The notes under the pieces are model-generated. The model did not search any database, was not told the DNA's origin, and saw only the letters and a list, made by a program, of their open reading frames with translations. The translations under genes were made by a program, and so were the position numbers. DNA of 64,000 bases, taken from contig JACKQL020000127.1 in assembly GCA_018296165.2 (NCBI GenBank), positions 62,001-126,000 on the forward strand, read 5' to 3'. Below are positions 44,004-55,965 of this stretch, piece after piece (within the stretch, counting starts at the first letter, position 1; every line of letters starts with the position of its first letter). The DNA is from Termitomyces sp. T153 (Eukaryota; Basidiomycota; Agaricomycetes; Agaricales; Lyophyllaceae).

Positions 44004-45294
44004 TCAGAGTGCACGTAGATGTTTGTAGGCTTTTTTGATCGTAGCATCATTGACCTGTTCAAAGCCAGGCCGTATCCTTCTGTTCAAAGTACGGTCCCTT
44101 CCGGAGCTCGACGGCAATCCTTGCTTGATCTCTTTCGCTATTGGACGACACTTTGACTCCGCAGACAAGCACCTCTCTATGAGTGCCCACATATCGTCAG
44201 TCAGACCGCGCGTCGCATTGATTACAGGGCGCTCGGGGAGTTTAGATGAATAGACGAGCTGTCCATGGATATTTTCGATTTTCTTGGACTGCGGAAGGAT
44301 AAACATCTATCTTGAGTGTCAGCGTCTTTCTAGAATGTAGGTCGCTTGCACTACCTCGTAGCAAAGCATACCAAAAGCGAATACATCACTCGCTTCATCT
44401 TTCCTCTCCGTGTATCCATTGGAAACTCGTTCTGGGGCTTCAAATACTAAAGTTCCACCCGCTTGATGACTGGATGAAAGATTCCAATGCTGGAGGCCGT
44501 TTTTGTCCGTAACATAGGAGAAACCAAAGTCTGCAAGAAGTGCTTGCTCGGGTTCCGCGACCAGGACATTTAAACACTTCAAATCTCCATGGGCGACGCC
44601 ATTCTGATGAAGATATTCCATCCCAGCAGAGACGCCAGAAATCTGAGAAAACCAAAGTAAGACTCCCAACGACAGAACAAAATCAGCAGGTAACTTACTA
44701 AGTGAGTTCGATCCGCTTCAAGCCTCTCAGGCTCATTGAAAAATTGCCAGACGTTTCCTTTTGGTACCAGAGGTGAAACGAGGTGCAATTCCTCGTTCAA
44801 AAAGCAGATGCCGTAGAACGGAAGAATATTGGCATGCGACAACTGGCCCCAGACAACAGCTTCGCGAGCAAATGCCGAACAAAACTCGTGAGAATAGTGA
44901 AAATAACGGCAAGTGAATTCTACATACCTTGCGAGTGAGAACTTTCTTACGTTCGAACTCTATGTCGCTGAGATTTTCTTTATATACCGTGACAGCTTTA
45001 AGGCATACAGGGCTCCTATCGTAGCAAGCTCGATATACATCCCCAAAAGTGCCACGCGACTGAGCCTCGCCTGCCCTGTCGGTCACCCCTTCCAATTCGA
45101 AAGATCGAGGACACAGCTCAGATTTACGACAAAGTCTGACAAGAGCCACATAAAGAATTTTCCGAAATTCAGGCATGAGTGGAGCATGGTCCAATAGCTA
45201 CGCAACCAGAGTAATGTCACCACTGAAACAAGGAGAGAACTATTTGGTGCACCTTTTGAAGAATATCGAGCAAGTCTTTGGCTGCCTTCACCAT
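44004..45294 (-). CDS. Protein kinase, basidiomycete HGD-type
   Basis: Exons 45294-45253, 45197-44928, 44884-44699, 44642-44355, 44306-44004 join in frame to 362 residues. Kinase landmarks: Gly loop SRGTFGDVYRACY, Lys in VCLKAV, FCSAFAREAVVWGQLSHANI, hinge LVSPLVPKGNV, catalytic loop HGDLKCLNVLV (Gly in place of the HRD Arg, common in Agaricomycete kinase expansions), LLADFGFSYV, FEAPERVS and a C-lobe with RGLTDDMWALIERCLS. Catalytic Asp, Lys and DFG are present, so activity is plausible; substrate unknown. A longer start at 45538 adds a family-like N-terminus (NYAKFLQHHGEGSQRL) but is one base out of frame before the first intron; the start at 45294 avoids this. Introns are 43-56 nt. A broken paralogue lies upstream at 47.2-48.5 kb. 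Confidence 0.75.
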
Positions 45295-45538
45295 GATGTT
45301 GGAGAAACTTGGCGTAATTCTCGCGGTCATTGAAGACATTTAGCAGAGAGTTACATATGTCTGTGACCTGGGGGCCAACTTCTGGGCCTAAGCTATCTAT
45401 ACGCGAGGCATCCACGGTCGATTTACAAGCAGAAGCAGAGGATAATATGTGACTGTCTAAGTCTGAAGATGGATGCCATCCAGTCTGTGCAGCAAGATAT
45501 CCTGAGTCGGATGAGAAGTCATGGTTCATTGTGAACAA
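45295..45538 (-). pseudogene. Frameshifted N-terminal extension of the kinase gene
   Basis: Open frame MFTMNHDFSSDSGYLAA through VTDICNSLLNVFNDRENYAK, typical of the N-terminus of this kinase family. Relative to the paralogue near 48450, an extra A in CAAAGACTTGCTCGAT shifts the frame before the DLLDILQK helix. Confidence 0.6.
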
Positions 45539-47195
45539 TCTCTCTGGTATTGTTAGTTCTGTCGGACAGTAAGAGGGTGATTGGGGATTGATGCCGACGT
45601 TGTAACCACGAAAGGGAGGTTTTTATATGCAAACAGGCCGTCGTGGTGCGAACTTTGAAATTCGCCCGAGCCCAATCGGACATGACATAAGTCTTTCTTT
45701 CGTAGAAACATCTTCCAAAACTTTCATCATCTTGCTAACCATAACACAGGGTCTTTTTGGCTAGATTAGGGTCCATTGTATTGCTTGGGACTGCGCGCTG
45801 CGCGGCCGATTCTATTCAAAACAGTCGACCTGTGAGAACCGTGGTTAGAAGGAACCCATCGGACGTGAGGTCTGAGGAATCATCTCTACCAGCAGAATAC
45901 CGGGTTCCTCGCCGCTTACGCATATTACTTGCTTTCTTTCCTGAACTGTAACTCCTGATTCATTACTAACGCCTCCAGCATCAAAGAGAGACATCTTCAG
46001 GGCTTTTTTCGGGGCCATATTGATTTGAACTACTCACCATTATCTGGCAACGTGGAAAGTCAACTCAACCCATAAGTATACTCACCACTGTCGTATTCAT
46101 GAAGAACACCGGTTATTGGTAGAGAGTAGACATTTCACATTATAGCTGATCAGAAAGGGTTACTTGCGGCTGTGAAACGACCTTTGTCCCGAGGGATCCA
46201 ATGTTCGGTGCCTTAGGCACCTCATGTGCTCATGCCCATGTCCTGACCACGGGGCACGCACTATAATTCAAAAGCACCCGGTCACGAAAACTTTGGCAAG
46301 AACAAATCTTAACGCTCATTCGCATGATGCATATCGAGTGCAGAGCCTTCTCTAGAATGTGTCTGCCTAAAACAGGATAGTTTCCCTCAACATGCCATTG
46401 AAGATATCCAGAAGTTTCTAGGAGTGACTTCTTTTCAGACGTTTACCAAAAAACGAATCACGAGAACTTGTTTGGCCTGGATCAATCGACATTGATTTTC
46501 CTTGTGCACAGATGTTGGTGACCACCGCAGGGGAGTAGCATATTGAACGCGTATCACACGCAGAGGGCGATCGCCAAGCATTCATCATATTCCTCATTCT
46601 GACTAAAGAATCGCGCATATAGGATGATGGCTGAGGACGGAGTGATAAAGGCATGGGATCGTCGTCGAGCGAGGGATATGGGGAAGGCATGTCGACATCG
46701 AGGAGTTCATTGGTCAGTGGGAGTATTAAAATTGGCCGCACGACGAGTATGCGCGTCTTTCAATAGGAAGAGAGCCCAGGATTTCTTGAATTCGCTCGAG
46801 CGACATGCAGACAGAGCGGGAGTTCCTCTGCCAGGTTAGATATCGATGTGATCGGCAAGAGTACAAACTTGAGACAATCATGGTAGACTTGAAAGATCCT
46901 TAGAGGCAATGTCATTATGTCGCAAGATTTGAGTTTTCAGTTTGTTCAATGAAAACTATCTGGCAGAATTACATATTGTATTGTTGACCGAGTGTAGGAA
47001 GGTAAGTCACCCAACGTGATTCCGTGACCACTGTCACAGGCCGACCCGCCCGGACTTCAAGAGACTTGAAGCTTCAAGCTCTCCGGGACTTGCAAGCAGA
47101 AGTCAAGACATATCGTAAAGACCGGACAGGCGACAAAGGCGCATATGCACCGTATTTGGAATATAAAGATACAAATGAGGGATTACTGATATGGA
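45539..47195. other. Intergenic region between kinase gene and kinase pseudogene
   Basis: Host-like composition. A minus-strand frame at 46741-46418 (VDMPSPYPSLDDDPMPLSLR, then KRLKRSHS) has an acidic/proline-rich, plausibly disordered composition but no homologue I know and no clear partner exon. No RNA gene seen. Confidence 0.4.
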
Positions 47196-48540
47196 CTACA
47201 GCGTTTGCAGATGAGAGAGAGCTTTTTTGATCGTATCGTCAACCTGTCCTGTCAACGACTCGAATCCAGGCCTCCATGGAAGGGACCATTCGCTGGATAC
47301 AGATTCCATCTCAACCGATGCAAGCGTTGGGTGATCTCCGTGGCGGTCGGCCGAACATTTGGTCTGAGACCAGCAGCTTTCTAATACTTGCCATATCTCA
47401 TTGGTCAAGCCCCGTCCTGAATACTCCGTAAACGCTCCAATCGATTGGGGAGAAACATGTACTATTTTCGAAGGAGCAGATGAGATGCTCATCGTTTTCA
47501 CGTTGGCAAGAGGCGGATTGGTAAACAACTGTATGGAGCATAAGCCTCCAGTTGAAGACAAAGATATGGTGCTACCTTATGTCAAACCATCCCAAAAGCG
47601 AAAACGTCACTTTTTTTTCGTTCTTCTGCTCTATGGATCTTCTAGTCTCTCAGGAGCTTCATATGCCCTTGTGCCTCCGAGAGCATGCGAAAAGGAGAGA
47701 GTTGGGCCTTGGAGGCCGTTGTCATCCGTGACATAGGAAAACCCAAAATCAGTAAGGATCGCTTGCTCGGGCTCTGCTACGAGAATATCCGAAGATTTCA
47801 AATCTCCATGAACGACACCATTTTTATGTATATGATCCATCCCTGACGCTATACCGTAAATCTGGATCAACTCAAATCAGACTGCTGATGTCGTAATGAT
47901 CTACCGAAAATCACTCACTAAACGGAGTCGGTGAGCGTTGGGTTCCTCGGCCAAAAACTCGAAAACATTTCCTCTAGAGATCCAAGGCGAAACCAAACAA
48001 AAGCTTTTGCGTGGATCGCTGAGGAAGTAGATGTCATAAAACAGGAGGATGTTAGGGATGCGATAACTGAGCTCAAATAACAGCTTCACGCGAGAAAGCC
48101 TGACAAATGAAACAATGAGTGAACATCTCAGTAGGACACCGAATTTGTCATACCTTGTGAAATTGAGCTTGACTTGATTTATGATACAACCTGACAATTT
48201 TGAGACATACGGGCTTTCCTTTGTAATAAGCCTTATAAATGTCGCCAAAATATCCGGCCGAGTGTGGATACTCTTCTCTGTCATTCACACCTTGAAGATA
48301 GAACGATTGAGGACACAAATTCGGATTTTCGGCATAGTCTAACGAACGCAACATAGAGCAGTACACCAAATTGTGGCTTGAGAGGAGCATGATCTAATAG
48401 CTAGACGACAAGTCAAGCCACGCTCGAACAGCTGGGAACGGATTTACGCACTTTCTGGAAAATCGAGCAAATCCTGAGCTGACTCCCCACGATGACTCAG
48501 AAATTTCATATATGCTTCGGGACAGGCGGTACAGTCAATA
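47196..48540 (-). pseudogene. Protein kinase pseudogene, paralogue of the 44-45 kb kinase
   Basis: Minus-strand blocks in order: YMKFLSHRGESAQDLLDF (about 48510), LLDHAPL, CPQSFYLQGV with a +1 shift before it, AGYFGDIYKAYYKGKPVCLK, AFSREAVI then TGA for the expected Trp codon and another shift, FCLVSPWISRGNVFEFLAEE, GMDHIHKNGVVHGDLKSSDI, ILTDFGFSYVTDDNG, YEAPERLEDP then stop, and a C-lobe piece RGLTNEIWQVLESCWSQ. The exon layout matches the intact gene. At least three frameshifts and two stops. The N-terminus ends near the MITE at 48554. Confidence 0.82.
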
Positions 48541-48553
48541 TCATATATTAGAA

Positions 48554-48892
48554 CCTTGTAACCACTTCAGGAAATGTAGTGTGTTTCCTGAGAAAAAGGT
48601 GTCAGAAATATGTTTTTCAATTTCGAACACCTTTTTCTGAAGAAACATGCTAAATCTCAAGAAAATCATCGAGAACATTTTAAATATTTTGATTATTTTT
48701 TCCTCAGATAAAACACAGAAAAATTTATCATTCTACAAAAGAAACATTAAGAGAATATTTGATATATTTACTGAAATTTTCTGACACAAAATTTAGCATG
48801 TTTCTTCAAAAAAAGGTGTCAGAAATATGTTTTTCAATTTCTGACACCTTTTTCTCAGGAGACACTACATTTTCTGAATTGTGACTACAAGG
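48554..48892. mobile_element. Foldback MITE with 102 bp terminal inverted repeats
   Basis: Left arm 48554-48655 and right arm 48791-48892 are near-perfect inverted copies (CCTTGTARYCAC ends, ATGTAGTGT, CCTGAGAAAAAGGTGTCAGA). Inside each arm a second inverted pair (AAAAGGTGTCAGAAAT / ATTTCTGACACCTTTTT) makes a nested hairpin. No ORF. No clear target duplication seen, so the superfamily is uncertain. Confidence 0.85.
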
Positions 48893-49732
48893 CAGGCTTA
48901 ATATATTACAGCTTGTAATGACAAGTATCATGTGCCTAGCAATTTTTGGCCAATATGTCACACCTGCTGATTTGATGGCAAGGCAGAGTATGAAATTTCC
49001 TTCATGCGCTGGAGTCATGCTCTCATAATTAGTGACCTCACTTTCACCATGGTTTGTCCCCCATAGGGTGCTGCTGTATACAGTGCTTGTGCAACTATGA
49101 AGAGCATATCCCAGGCAGCTATATGGGAGGTTACTGAGGGGCAGTACAAGTCCTATGGAGAGTGGCTTAAGCTCAAGGTGAGTAACAAAATTTGTCTTAC
49201 TGGGATAAAAGAGCTTACCTTGCAAAACTCCAGGCAAACTACAAGACCAGTGACATGTATAAGGATGGGGCTTTGATTATTGTATCCAATGTATTCTCTG
49301 TGTTCTACTCATGATATTCCCTGGGTGGAGTTTGAAAAGGGTGTTTGACTAAGTGTGACTAGATTGTGATGTCTGACTTGTGGTCAGTGGAACCTGACAC
49401 ATGCACCCTGTGACAGTTACACCCTGTGCATATTTTTGGATTGCTCCAAGAATGCTCACAAGTGAAACAAACCTTAATGTCTTCCTGATGTCAATTAAAG
49501 CAAACTAGCTCAACAGAGTAGCAAGGCATTGTTTAGTAGTGTTTATAGCATTGTGGCAAAACAGTAGTGCCATTAATTTACTTTTGAAGTTACTGACAAC
49601 AGAACTTTGAGAAGCTTTTCTAGTGTTAAAGAGCACAACTATTGAGGGTCACATTTGTGACAAAGAAGCTGATCAACAAGAGGTAGTAAGTAATGTCAGG
49701 CCAACATCAGCAAAAAAATCAGGCAGAAAATC
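48893..49732 (+). pseudogene. Region with possible gene fragment (GAAVYSACATMKS)
   Basis: At about 49067-49182 the plus strand reads GAAVYSACATMKSISQAA and VTEGQYKSYGEWLKLK, followed by a GTGAGT donor and a CTCCAG acceptor at 49233 into ANYKTSDMYKDGALIIVSNV, then a stop. This looks like two exons of an unrecognised gene. The rest of the 0.84 kb is CpG-poor and featureless. Confidence 0.35.
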
Positions 49733-50293
49733 TATATGATATGCAATGACAGACATGGGAATGTGGCTGCGCCTATGCGACAACTTTTCTGCTCAGTAAG
49801 GCTGACCAAGAACCTTCCTTTTTGGGTAGCTTGACTGTTAGTCACACTTGGAACAGGTTTTTTCTTGAAAAAAATTACAGTAGACAGCTTTAATACATAT
49901 ATACAATCTTTTGACTATTTGTAAAACATGCCAGATAGTCTGCAGGTGTCAAAAAGGCCAAACACAATTTAGTGGACACTGTTTTTCATGCCTCATGTGT
50001 TTTTTGACACAACATGACCAGACAATGGGCATTTCTGAGGTTGTGGAAAGGAGGCCACACAACAAAGTATGTTTTGTTACATCTATTGATTGATTGATGT
50101 TGATTAACAAGCTTATTAGTAACTCCTTAACTATATTAAGCTATTGATACATCAAATATCTCATCATGTAAGTCAATTTTAATGGTTCTTGACTGTTAAA
50201 TTGCTTAACAATAGATGTTTCAGGCAACCACCTACTACTCCTGAAAGCCAAAGGCGAAAAGCTAGGATTTAGAGGAGACTTGAACAGTTACAA

Positions 50294-50998
50294 ATGACAG
50301 ATCCTGATGATTGTCATGCAAATAGAAACAATAGATCTTTGGAACAGATCAATACTGTGGTTGTCCCACCACTTCAATTGGGGCCTGGGGGTATGGGAAC
50401 TGAGGGTAACAATCAATCTATGGGAACTGGGGATATGGGAACTGGGGGTTTGAGGCTTAATCACCAATCTATAGCCACCACTTCTGGCTCTTCAGGAAGA
50501 CCTATTAGGCAGCCAGCAGCTGCTGCTGATCCATTTTCTATAGTAATTCCTGAAACTGTTTTGCCTGAAGGATGGAATGCCCCTTTACAGAATCCCTTAC
50601 CTAGATTGGTGCCACCTCCACCTGCTCCTATACAAAGAAGAGGCAATAGATTCAATCAGTCTGCTGTTGCTCAAGCTGCTATGGTCATCCCAGAAACAGT
50701 TTTGCCAGAAGGTTGGGATGCTCCTTTGCAGAATCCCTTACCTAGATTGGTGCCTTCTCTACCTGCTTCTGCACTGAGGAGAGTGAGACCAGATGCTCAT
50801 AGAGAAATAATGGCAGACCACCAAATTCAACAACAGCATGCACTAGCAGCATTGCAGGAGCAGAAAAGGCTGAGACATATTGCTATGGTTGAAGAGCAGG
50901 AGAGGCAACAACAAGCTTTGGCCATCTTGCATCAGGCAAGGCTGAGGGAGGAAAGATTGAGGCAACAGGAACAAGAAGTCAGTCAAACACTTCTTTGA
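50294..50998 (+). pseudogene. Helitron B N-terminal ORF with two modules
   Basis: 234-residue frame colinear with 20160-20970. Two copies of the ETVLPEGWNAPLQNPLPRLV module (A has three), then the Gln/Arg-rich helical stretch (EEQERQQQALAILHQARLRE). It continues beyond the point where copy A is deleted, reading QEQEVSQTLL before a stop. Confidence 0.72.
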
Positions 50999-51007
50999 AA
51001 TGCTACT

Positions 51008-52414
51008 TTAACTAACAAAGTTCAATAGCATATTGATCTGGATCCAGAACATAGGCCTTTGAATATAGCTATGGCTCAAAGGATCTTTCAAGGCTGGCAA
51101 CAGCAACATGAAGCTGATCTGGAAGAGGATTTCAATGATTTAGGTCCTCAGAATGATATACCTTCTGAGGATGACTTGGAATATGTTGATCCTGCTGGAC
51201 ATCAACCAGCAGAGCAAATGGATCCTCCCCTTGATGTGCCATTGGGTAATCAGGATGACATCCCTTCTGATGATGACTTGGAATATGTTGATCCTGTTCA
51301 AAAGAGACATACAGAAGACTGGGACCCTGCCCCACCCAATCATCTAGAAGGACTACAAAATCCTGCTGAGCAGCCTCCCCTTGAGCTTCCTATTCCACCA
51401 CAGCTTGGCTCTATTCAACCTATTCCAAGAGGAAGGCAACCTTACTTGATTGAATACCCTCCACATTATCTTGGTCCTATGACTGTCATATGTCCACACT
51501 GCCAAGCTCTACATTTCAATGCTGAAAAGCTCACCAAGTATACCAGAAATAATCCAAAATTTGGCATGTGCTGCTTACAAGGCCAAGTGAATTTGCCCAG
51601 GCTTTGAGATGCTCCAGCAGATTTACTGAACCTACTCCATGGCCACCATGCTCTCTCTGACACTTTTAAAACATCTATCCATCAATACAATGCAGCCTTT
51701 GCATTCACATCTCTGGGAGTCAAAATTGATCATGCCATTACAAATGCTCCTGGACCATACAGCTTTAGGATCAATGGAGAACTACATCATTTGACAGGTG
51801 CCTTGCTTCCTATTGAAGGCAATCTTCCTGTATATGCACAGCTCTACTTTTATGACCACAATCAGCAATTGGCTTTTCATCAACAGAACAATCCCAGGCT
51901 TGATCCTCAGATAATGGCCTCTTTGCAGGATATGCTTGCTAGAGTCAATCTCTTCATTGGCTTATACAAGCAGGCCAGGCAGATCATGGGAGAAGTTTCA
52001 GAAGGCCAACCACAAAGGCTTTCTATCAAGCTTACAGCCAATTTTGGAGATCCTCAATGCTATAATGACCCTAATGAGCAGGAGGGAGTTGCAGCTGTAA
52101 TTCTAGGAGATGGCTCTGAAGAGAGATCAAATGATTGTGATATAGTCTTGCACTTGCATGGAGGTCAATTGAAGCAAATCAGTCACTTGCACCCATGTTA
52201 CACTCCATTGCATTATACCATCATCTTTCCCACTGGACAGCCTGGATTTCACACTGACATTCACTCTCATTTTGGACCACAGAATCAACAAAGATCAGCA
52301 AAGGTCACCCAAACAGCATATTATGCATATAGGCTGCAGCAAAGAACTTTGGAATTCAATGCACCATTACTCTGGAGTGGGAGGCTATTTCAACAATATG
52401 TTGTGAATGCATAG
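51008..52414 (+). pseudogene. Helitron B Rep N-terminal region
   Basis: One frame carries acidic repeats (NDIPSEDDLEYVDPAG, DDIPSDDDLEYVDPVQ) and a zinc-like segment VICPHCQALHFNAEKL with FGMCCLQGQVNLP. After a stop come YNAAFAFTSLGVKID and GPYSFRINGELHHLTGALLP. This is the helitron-like N-terminal domain (SYNSALAFTSLG type) that precedes Rep. RLQQRTLEFNAPLLWSGRLF leads to Rep. Confidence 0.8.
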
Positions 52415-53034
52415 GCTTCCACTGAACAAAACAAGTTGAATTGGATTTGACACAATCAGAAGAAGATCAGAGCTGAAGTTTATCAAGGAGTAGTGGATGC
52501 TGCTGCTGGAGATGAACAAGTCACTCCACAAAGCTGATATGTTATCCTCCCATCCTCACATACTGGAAGTGATTGACAGATGCAGCAATTATTCCAGGAC
52601 TCTATGGCTATTTGCAGGAATTTTGGAAAACCTGATCTCTTCTTGACTATGACTGCCAATCCAAAGTAGTCAGAAATTGAAGAAGCTCTCTCAAAGGAAC
52701 CTGCAGTCAATGGGAAGAAGCAAATAGCTGCTGATCAACTTGATATTGTTGCTAGAGTATTTGAACTCAAGAAAAATGCTGTGGTGAAGGAGATCAAAGA
52801 AGGTCTCTTTGGCAGCTGTGTGGCTTATGTTCATACCATTGAATTCCAAAAGAGAGGACTTCCACATATGCACATCTTGATCTTTTTCCATCACCATCAC
52901 AGGATCAAGGATGCACCTGATATGGATTCCATTGTCTCTGCTCAGATTCCAAATCCAGTCACTCAGCCTCAGTTGTATCAGGTATTGGCTTTGTTTGAAT
53001 CCTGAATTCAGTTACTTATCTTTGTTGTCAGGTT
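52415..53034 (+). pseudogene. Helitron B Rep core
   Basis: Contains DLFLTMTANPK followed by a TAG, then HTIEFQKRGLPHMHILIF with the HMH pair and the conserved intron at 52981-53033. Ends before the tyrosine region. Confidence 0.82.
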
Positions 53035-53054
53035 GTTACTGCCTACATAGTCCA

Positions 53055-53498
53055 TGTCAGGGGATGTCTCACTTGTTTCCCCTTCTCCTTCTCCAGTTAT
53101 TGTCAGATTTGCTCCATTATAGTTTTCCTTTATTCTCCTTCCTTTTCCCTATCTATTGGTCCTAGTTTCAGCCCTCAGGCTGCACCAGTTCTCTGTCAAT
53201 AATTTAGACAAGTGTGGCCCCTTTGACACTGCCACTGCCTTATGTAACTGCTGACCAATTGCTGACACATCACTTGTGTCTTTTTTCTCTGTCATACTGT
53301 ACAGTTGTTTCTCATGCTTCTGAAGCCTCTGAAGCATCACACCTGGCCTAGGGAATCCCCAGACTTGTTCTCTTTGGATTTCCCTTTGCCAGGTGAGTAG
53401 TTATCTCAGTAGACACTGTACAGTACTGAATAGACTTTGGATTTCCCTTTGCCAGCTGTGTGATTGAGCCACAGCCTCCAGAGGTCACCCTTACAGCA
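53055..53498 (+). repeat. 5' LTR of Gypsy-3
   Basis: Begins TGTCAGGGGA and ends CCTTACAGCA, as does the coding-strand LTR of Gypsy-1. The inner flank GAACAAGTCTC resembles GAATAAGTCTC at the same place in Gypsy-1. The partner LTR is outside the window, so the 3' limit is inferred. Confidence 0.75.
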
Positions 53499-53611
53499 GA
53501 ACAAGTCTCTAGATTCAGTCTGGGAGCCCCCTTTTCTATTACCTGAGCTTCTACTCCATTCCTCAAAAGGTCTCTCCCCCACCAGTGTCTTAGTGCCTCT
53601 GTGCCCTTCCT

Positions 53612-54920
53612 ATGACCCAGCCAACCCCTCCAGCACCTCCCCCTGATGCTTCAAGCCCCCAGGACAATGCCTGGAGTCATTTGCTGTCCCTGGAGACACA
53701 GGTTCAACTTACCCAAGCCTCCCTTACTTCCCACACAGCTGAACTCACTGGACTCTGTCAAACTACTGAAGCAGTGTTCCTTTCTCTATAAGCCCTTCTG
53801 GAATGTCTCCCCCTTGCTCCTACCACTTCTTTGATGCCCCCAGCAGATGCAGAACAGTTTGTGTCTGCACCTATCTCAGGCCTGTTGGCTCCAGCTGCTG
53901 CAGAATGGTTTGCATCTGCATCTGGCTTAGGCCTTTCAGCTCCTTGTTCCAAACTTCCTTGTCCTGCACTCCCTGATGTATATGATGGAGATTGTAAGGC
54001 TGGAGAACATTTCCTCCAGTCCTGCATTACCTATATCCAGCTGAGTGGTGAAGCCTTTACCTCAGATGCCTTGAAAATTGCCTGGGTCCTCTCCTACATG
54101 AAGGCTGGTCAAGCCTCAACTTATGCACTGCATATCATCAGATGCCCAGGAGGAGTGGAGAGTTTCTCTAGCTGGACAGAGTTTGAGAAGGAGTTCCAAG
54201 TGAAGTTCTTCCCCCTTGACCCTGCCAAAACTGCAGCACTTTCTCTTAGAGACCAAACTCAGTATGGTCAAGAAAAGCAGTCACTTGATGAGTACATTGA
54301 CTCCTTTTGTGCCTTAGTTGAATAGGCTGGATATCCAGACAGTCTACAACTCTGCCTAACCTTCTGTGATGGACTCCACTCCTCTCTCAGGGATCACATA
54401 GACAGCATGGCAGAGGGGTGCCCAGATGATGAGCATGTCAATACCTAGTACAAGGTGGCATGCAAGCAGTGGCAGCTCATGGAACTGCAATGTGAGTTGT
54501 GGTGGATGCAACCCTTGACCTTCTCTTTTTCTTGTAGAGGGTTCACTCCCAAGCTCCCTCTTCTGCACCTGCATCAGCATCCTCACAACCAGGTGCAGCT
54601 CCTTCCTTCATGCCTCATGTTGCTCTCCTGTGCTCCCTACCCCAAGGAGTCCCAATGGATGTGGATGCTTCCCAACAGTGGTCCACTACCCCCTTGCTGT
54701 GTCGACGCTATGGGAAGGCAGGTCATTTTGCCCATTACTGTCCTCAAGGGCTAGAAGTTCACTACTTGTCAGCATCAGAGCAAGAAGAGCTGCTTATCCA
54801 ACTCCTTGCAGCCTGGGATGCATGCTACAGGAACCCCCTCCCTGGATGCACCTATAGCTGTCCATTCTAAGGAAGTGGCCAATGGATTGGAGGAGGTTCC
54901 TACAGAGTCTGAGGATTTTT
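53612..54920 (+). pseudogene. Gypsy-3 gag remnant
   Basis: MTQPTPPAPPPD, then NAWSHLLSLETQVQLTQASL. The main frame (53831-54325) has CPALPDVYDGDCKAGEHFLQ, SDALKIAWVLSYMKAG and QEKQSLDEYIDSFCALVE before a TAG. Later comes the knuckle CRRYGKAGHFAHYC, whose second Cys is Tyr. Confidence 0.8.
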
Positions 54921-54933
54921 AAAAGGGCAACAG

Positions 54934-55887
54934 ATGACTAGTATGCTCCCATTGTCTAGTACTAATTGTTTCACCCCCCTGTCCATAGAATCAAATATAT
55001 CTGTTGCTATTGTTGATACTATGCCTGAAACAATAAGCCCCTCCTCAGACATACAAACTCCCCCTCCAGCTAAAGTCTCAGCTGGAAACACACTCCCCAG
55101 CCCATACCTTTGGATCTCTGCATGGGAATGCCACCTCCCCCATCATTATGTTGTTGCTTCCACCCCTTCTACCAACTCCCTGAAGCTACAGGTGGAAATT
55201 GAGATGATGGACACCCAGCAAATCCAAAGTGTGGTTGCCCTCCTTGATAGTGGTGCAACAGGCCTCTTCCTTGACACTGACTACATGCAACAACACCACC
55301 TGACCACTTGCCCCCTTTCTCATCCTATCTCTGTATACAATGTTGATAGCACACTCAATGAAGCTGGCTCCATTTGCTCTGTGGTGGACCTGGTCCTCTA
55401 CTACTAGGACCACTCAGAGCAAGCTGCTTTTGCCATCACTAGTTTGGGAAAGCAAGACATGATCTTGGGGTTCACCTGGCTACATGAACACAACCCAGAG
55501 ATTGACTGGACTAAGAGTGAGGTGAAGATGAGTCATTGCCCACATTGCTGCATTACTTGCACAGAAGAAGCCCATAAAGAGCAGAGAGCCAAAGCTTGTG
55601 AGCATGCTGCTGTGTGTGCCTGTTGTGCTGGGCATCTCCCTTATGCTGATCTTGACCTCCTAAGTCTCCTCCCCCTCTAGCATTCCCTCATAAGAAGGCC
55701 CTCTATGAGGATGTCTGAGGTGTTGGGTGTGAATCTCCATAGGAAGAGGAAGGTGAAGGAGAATAGACCCATACTTCAGATGCAGAGTCCCCAGATGAGA
55801 CCATAGAAGTGGGTGATTGGATCTATGCTACAACCCTCTGCCCCCCTCCTACAGTGGTGGAGATTTGGGCCAGTCAGATGACTTCTC
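54934..55887 (+). pseudogene. Gypsy-3 protease and RT start
   Basis: Contains VVALLDSGATGLFLDTDYMQ with an intact DSGA site, a TAG at about 55408, then GKQDMILGFTWLHEHNPEID. The protein continues toward RT and is cut by the chromovirus in the EIWASQMTSL segment. Confidence 0.8.
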
Positions 55888-55965
55888 TGTCACAACCCGC
55901 TCCCTAGACACTGCTCCCAACCCCTCCCGATTTCCCGTCTAACTCCCCTGAACCCCGCCCACACT

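Larger units (their letters stand above)
49733..53050 (+). mobile_element. Helitron B, truncated at 3' by Gypsy-3
   Basis: 5' end (GATATGCAATGACAGACATG, GGGAATGTGGCTG) and following 0.5 kb match Helitron A from 19570. It keeps the Rep N-terminal region that A has lost, but stops at 53050, just after the Rep intron, where a gypsy LTR begins. The helicase is missing. Confidence 0.82.

Noticed and set aside
45757..45951. 64-residue plus-strand ORF near the kinase gene
   Set aside because: Short, no homologue known to me, no flanking exon structure.
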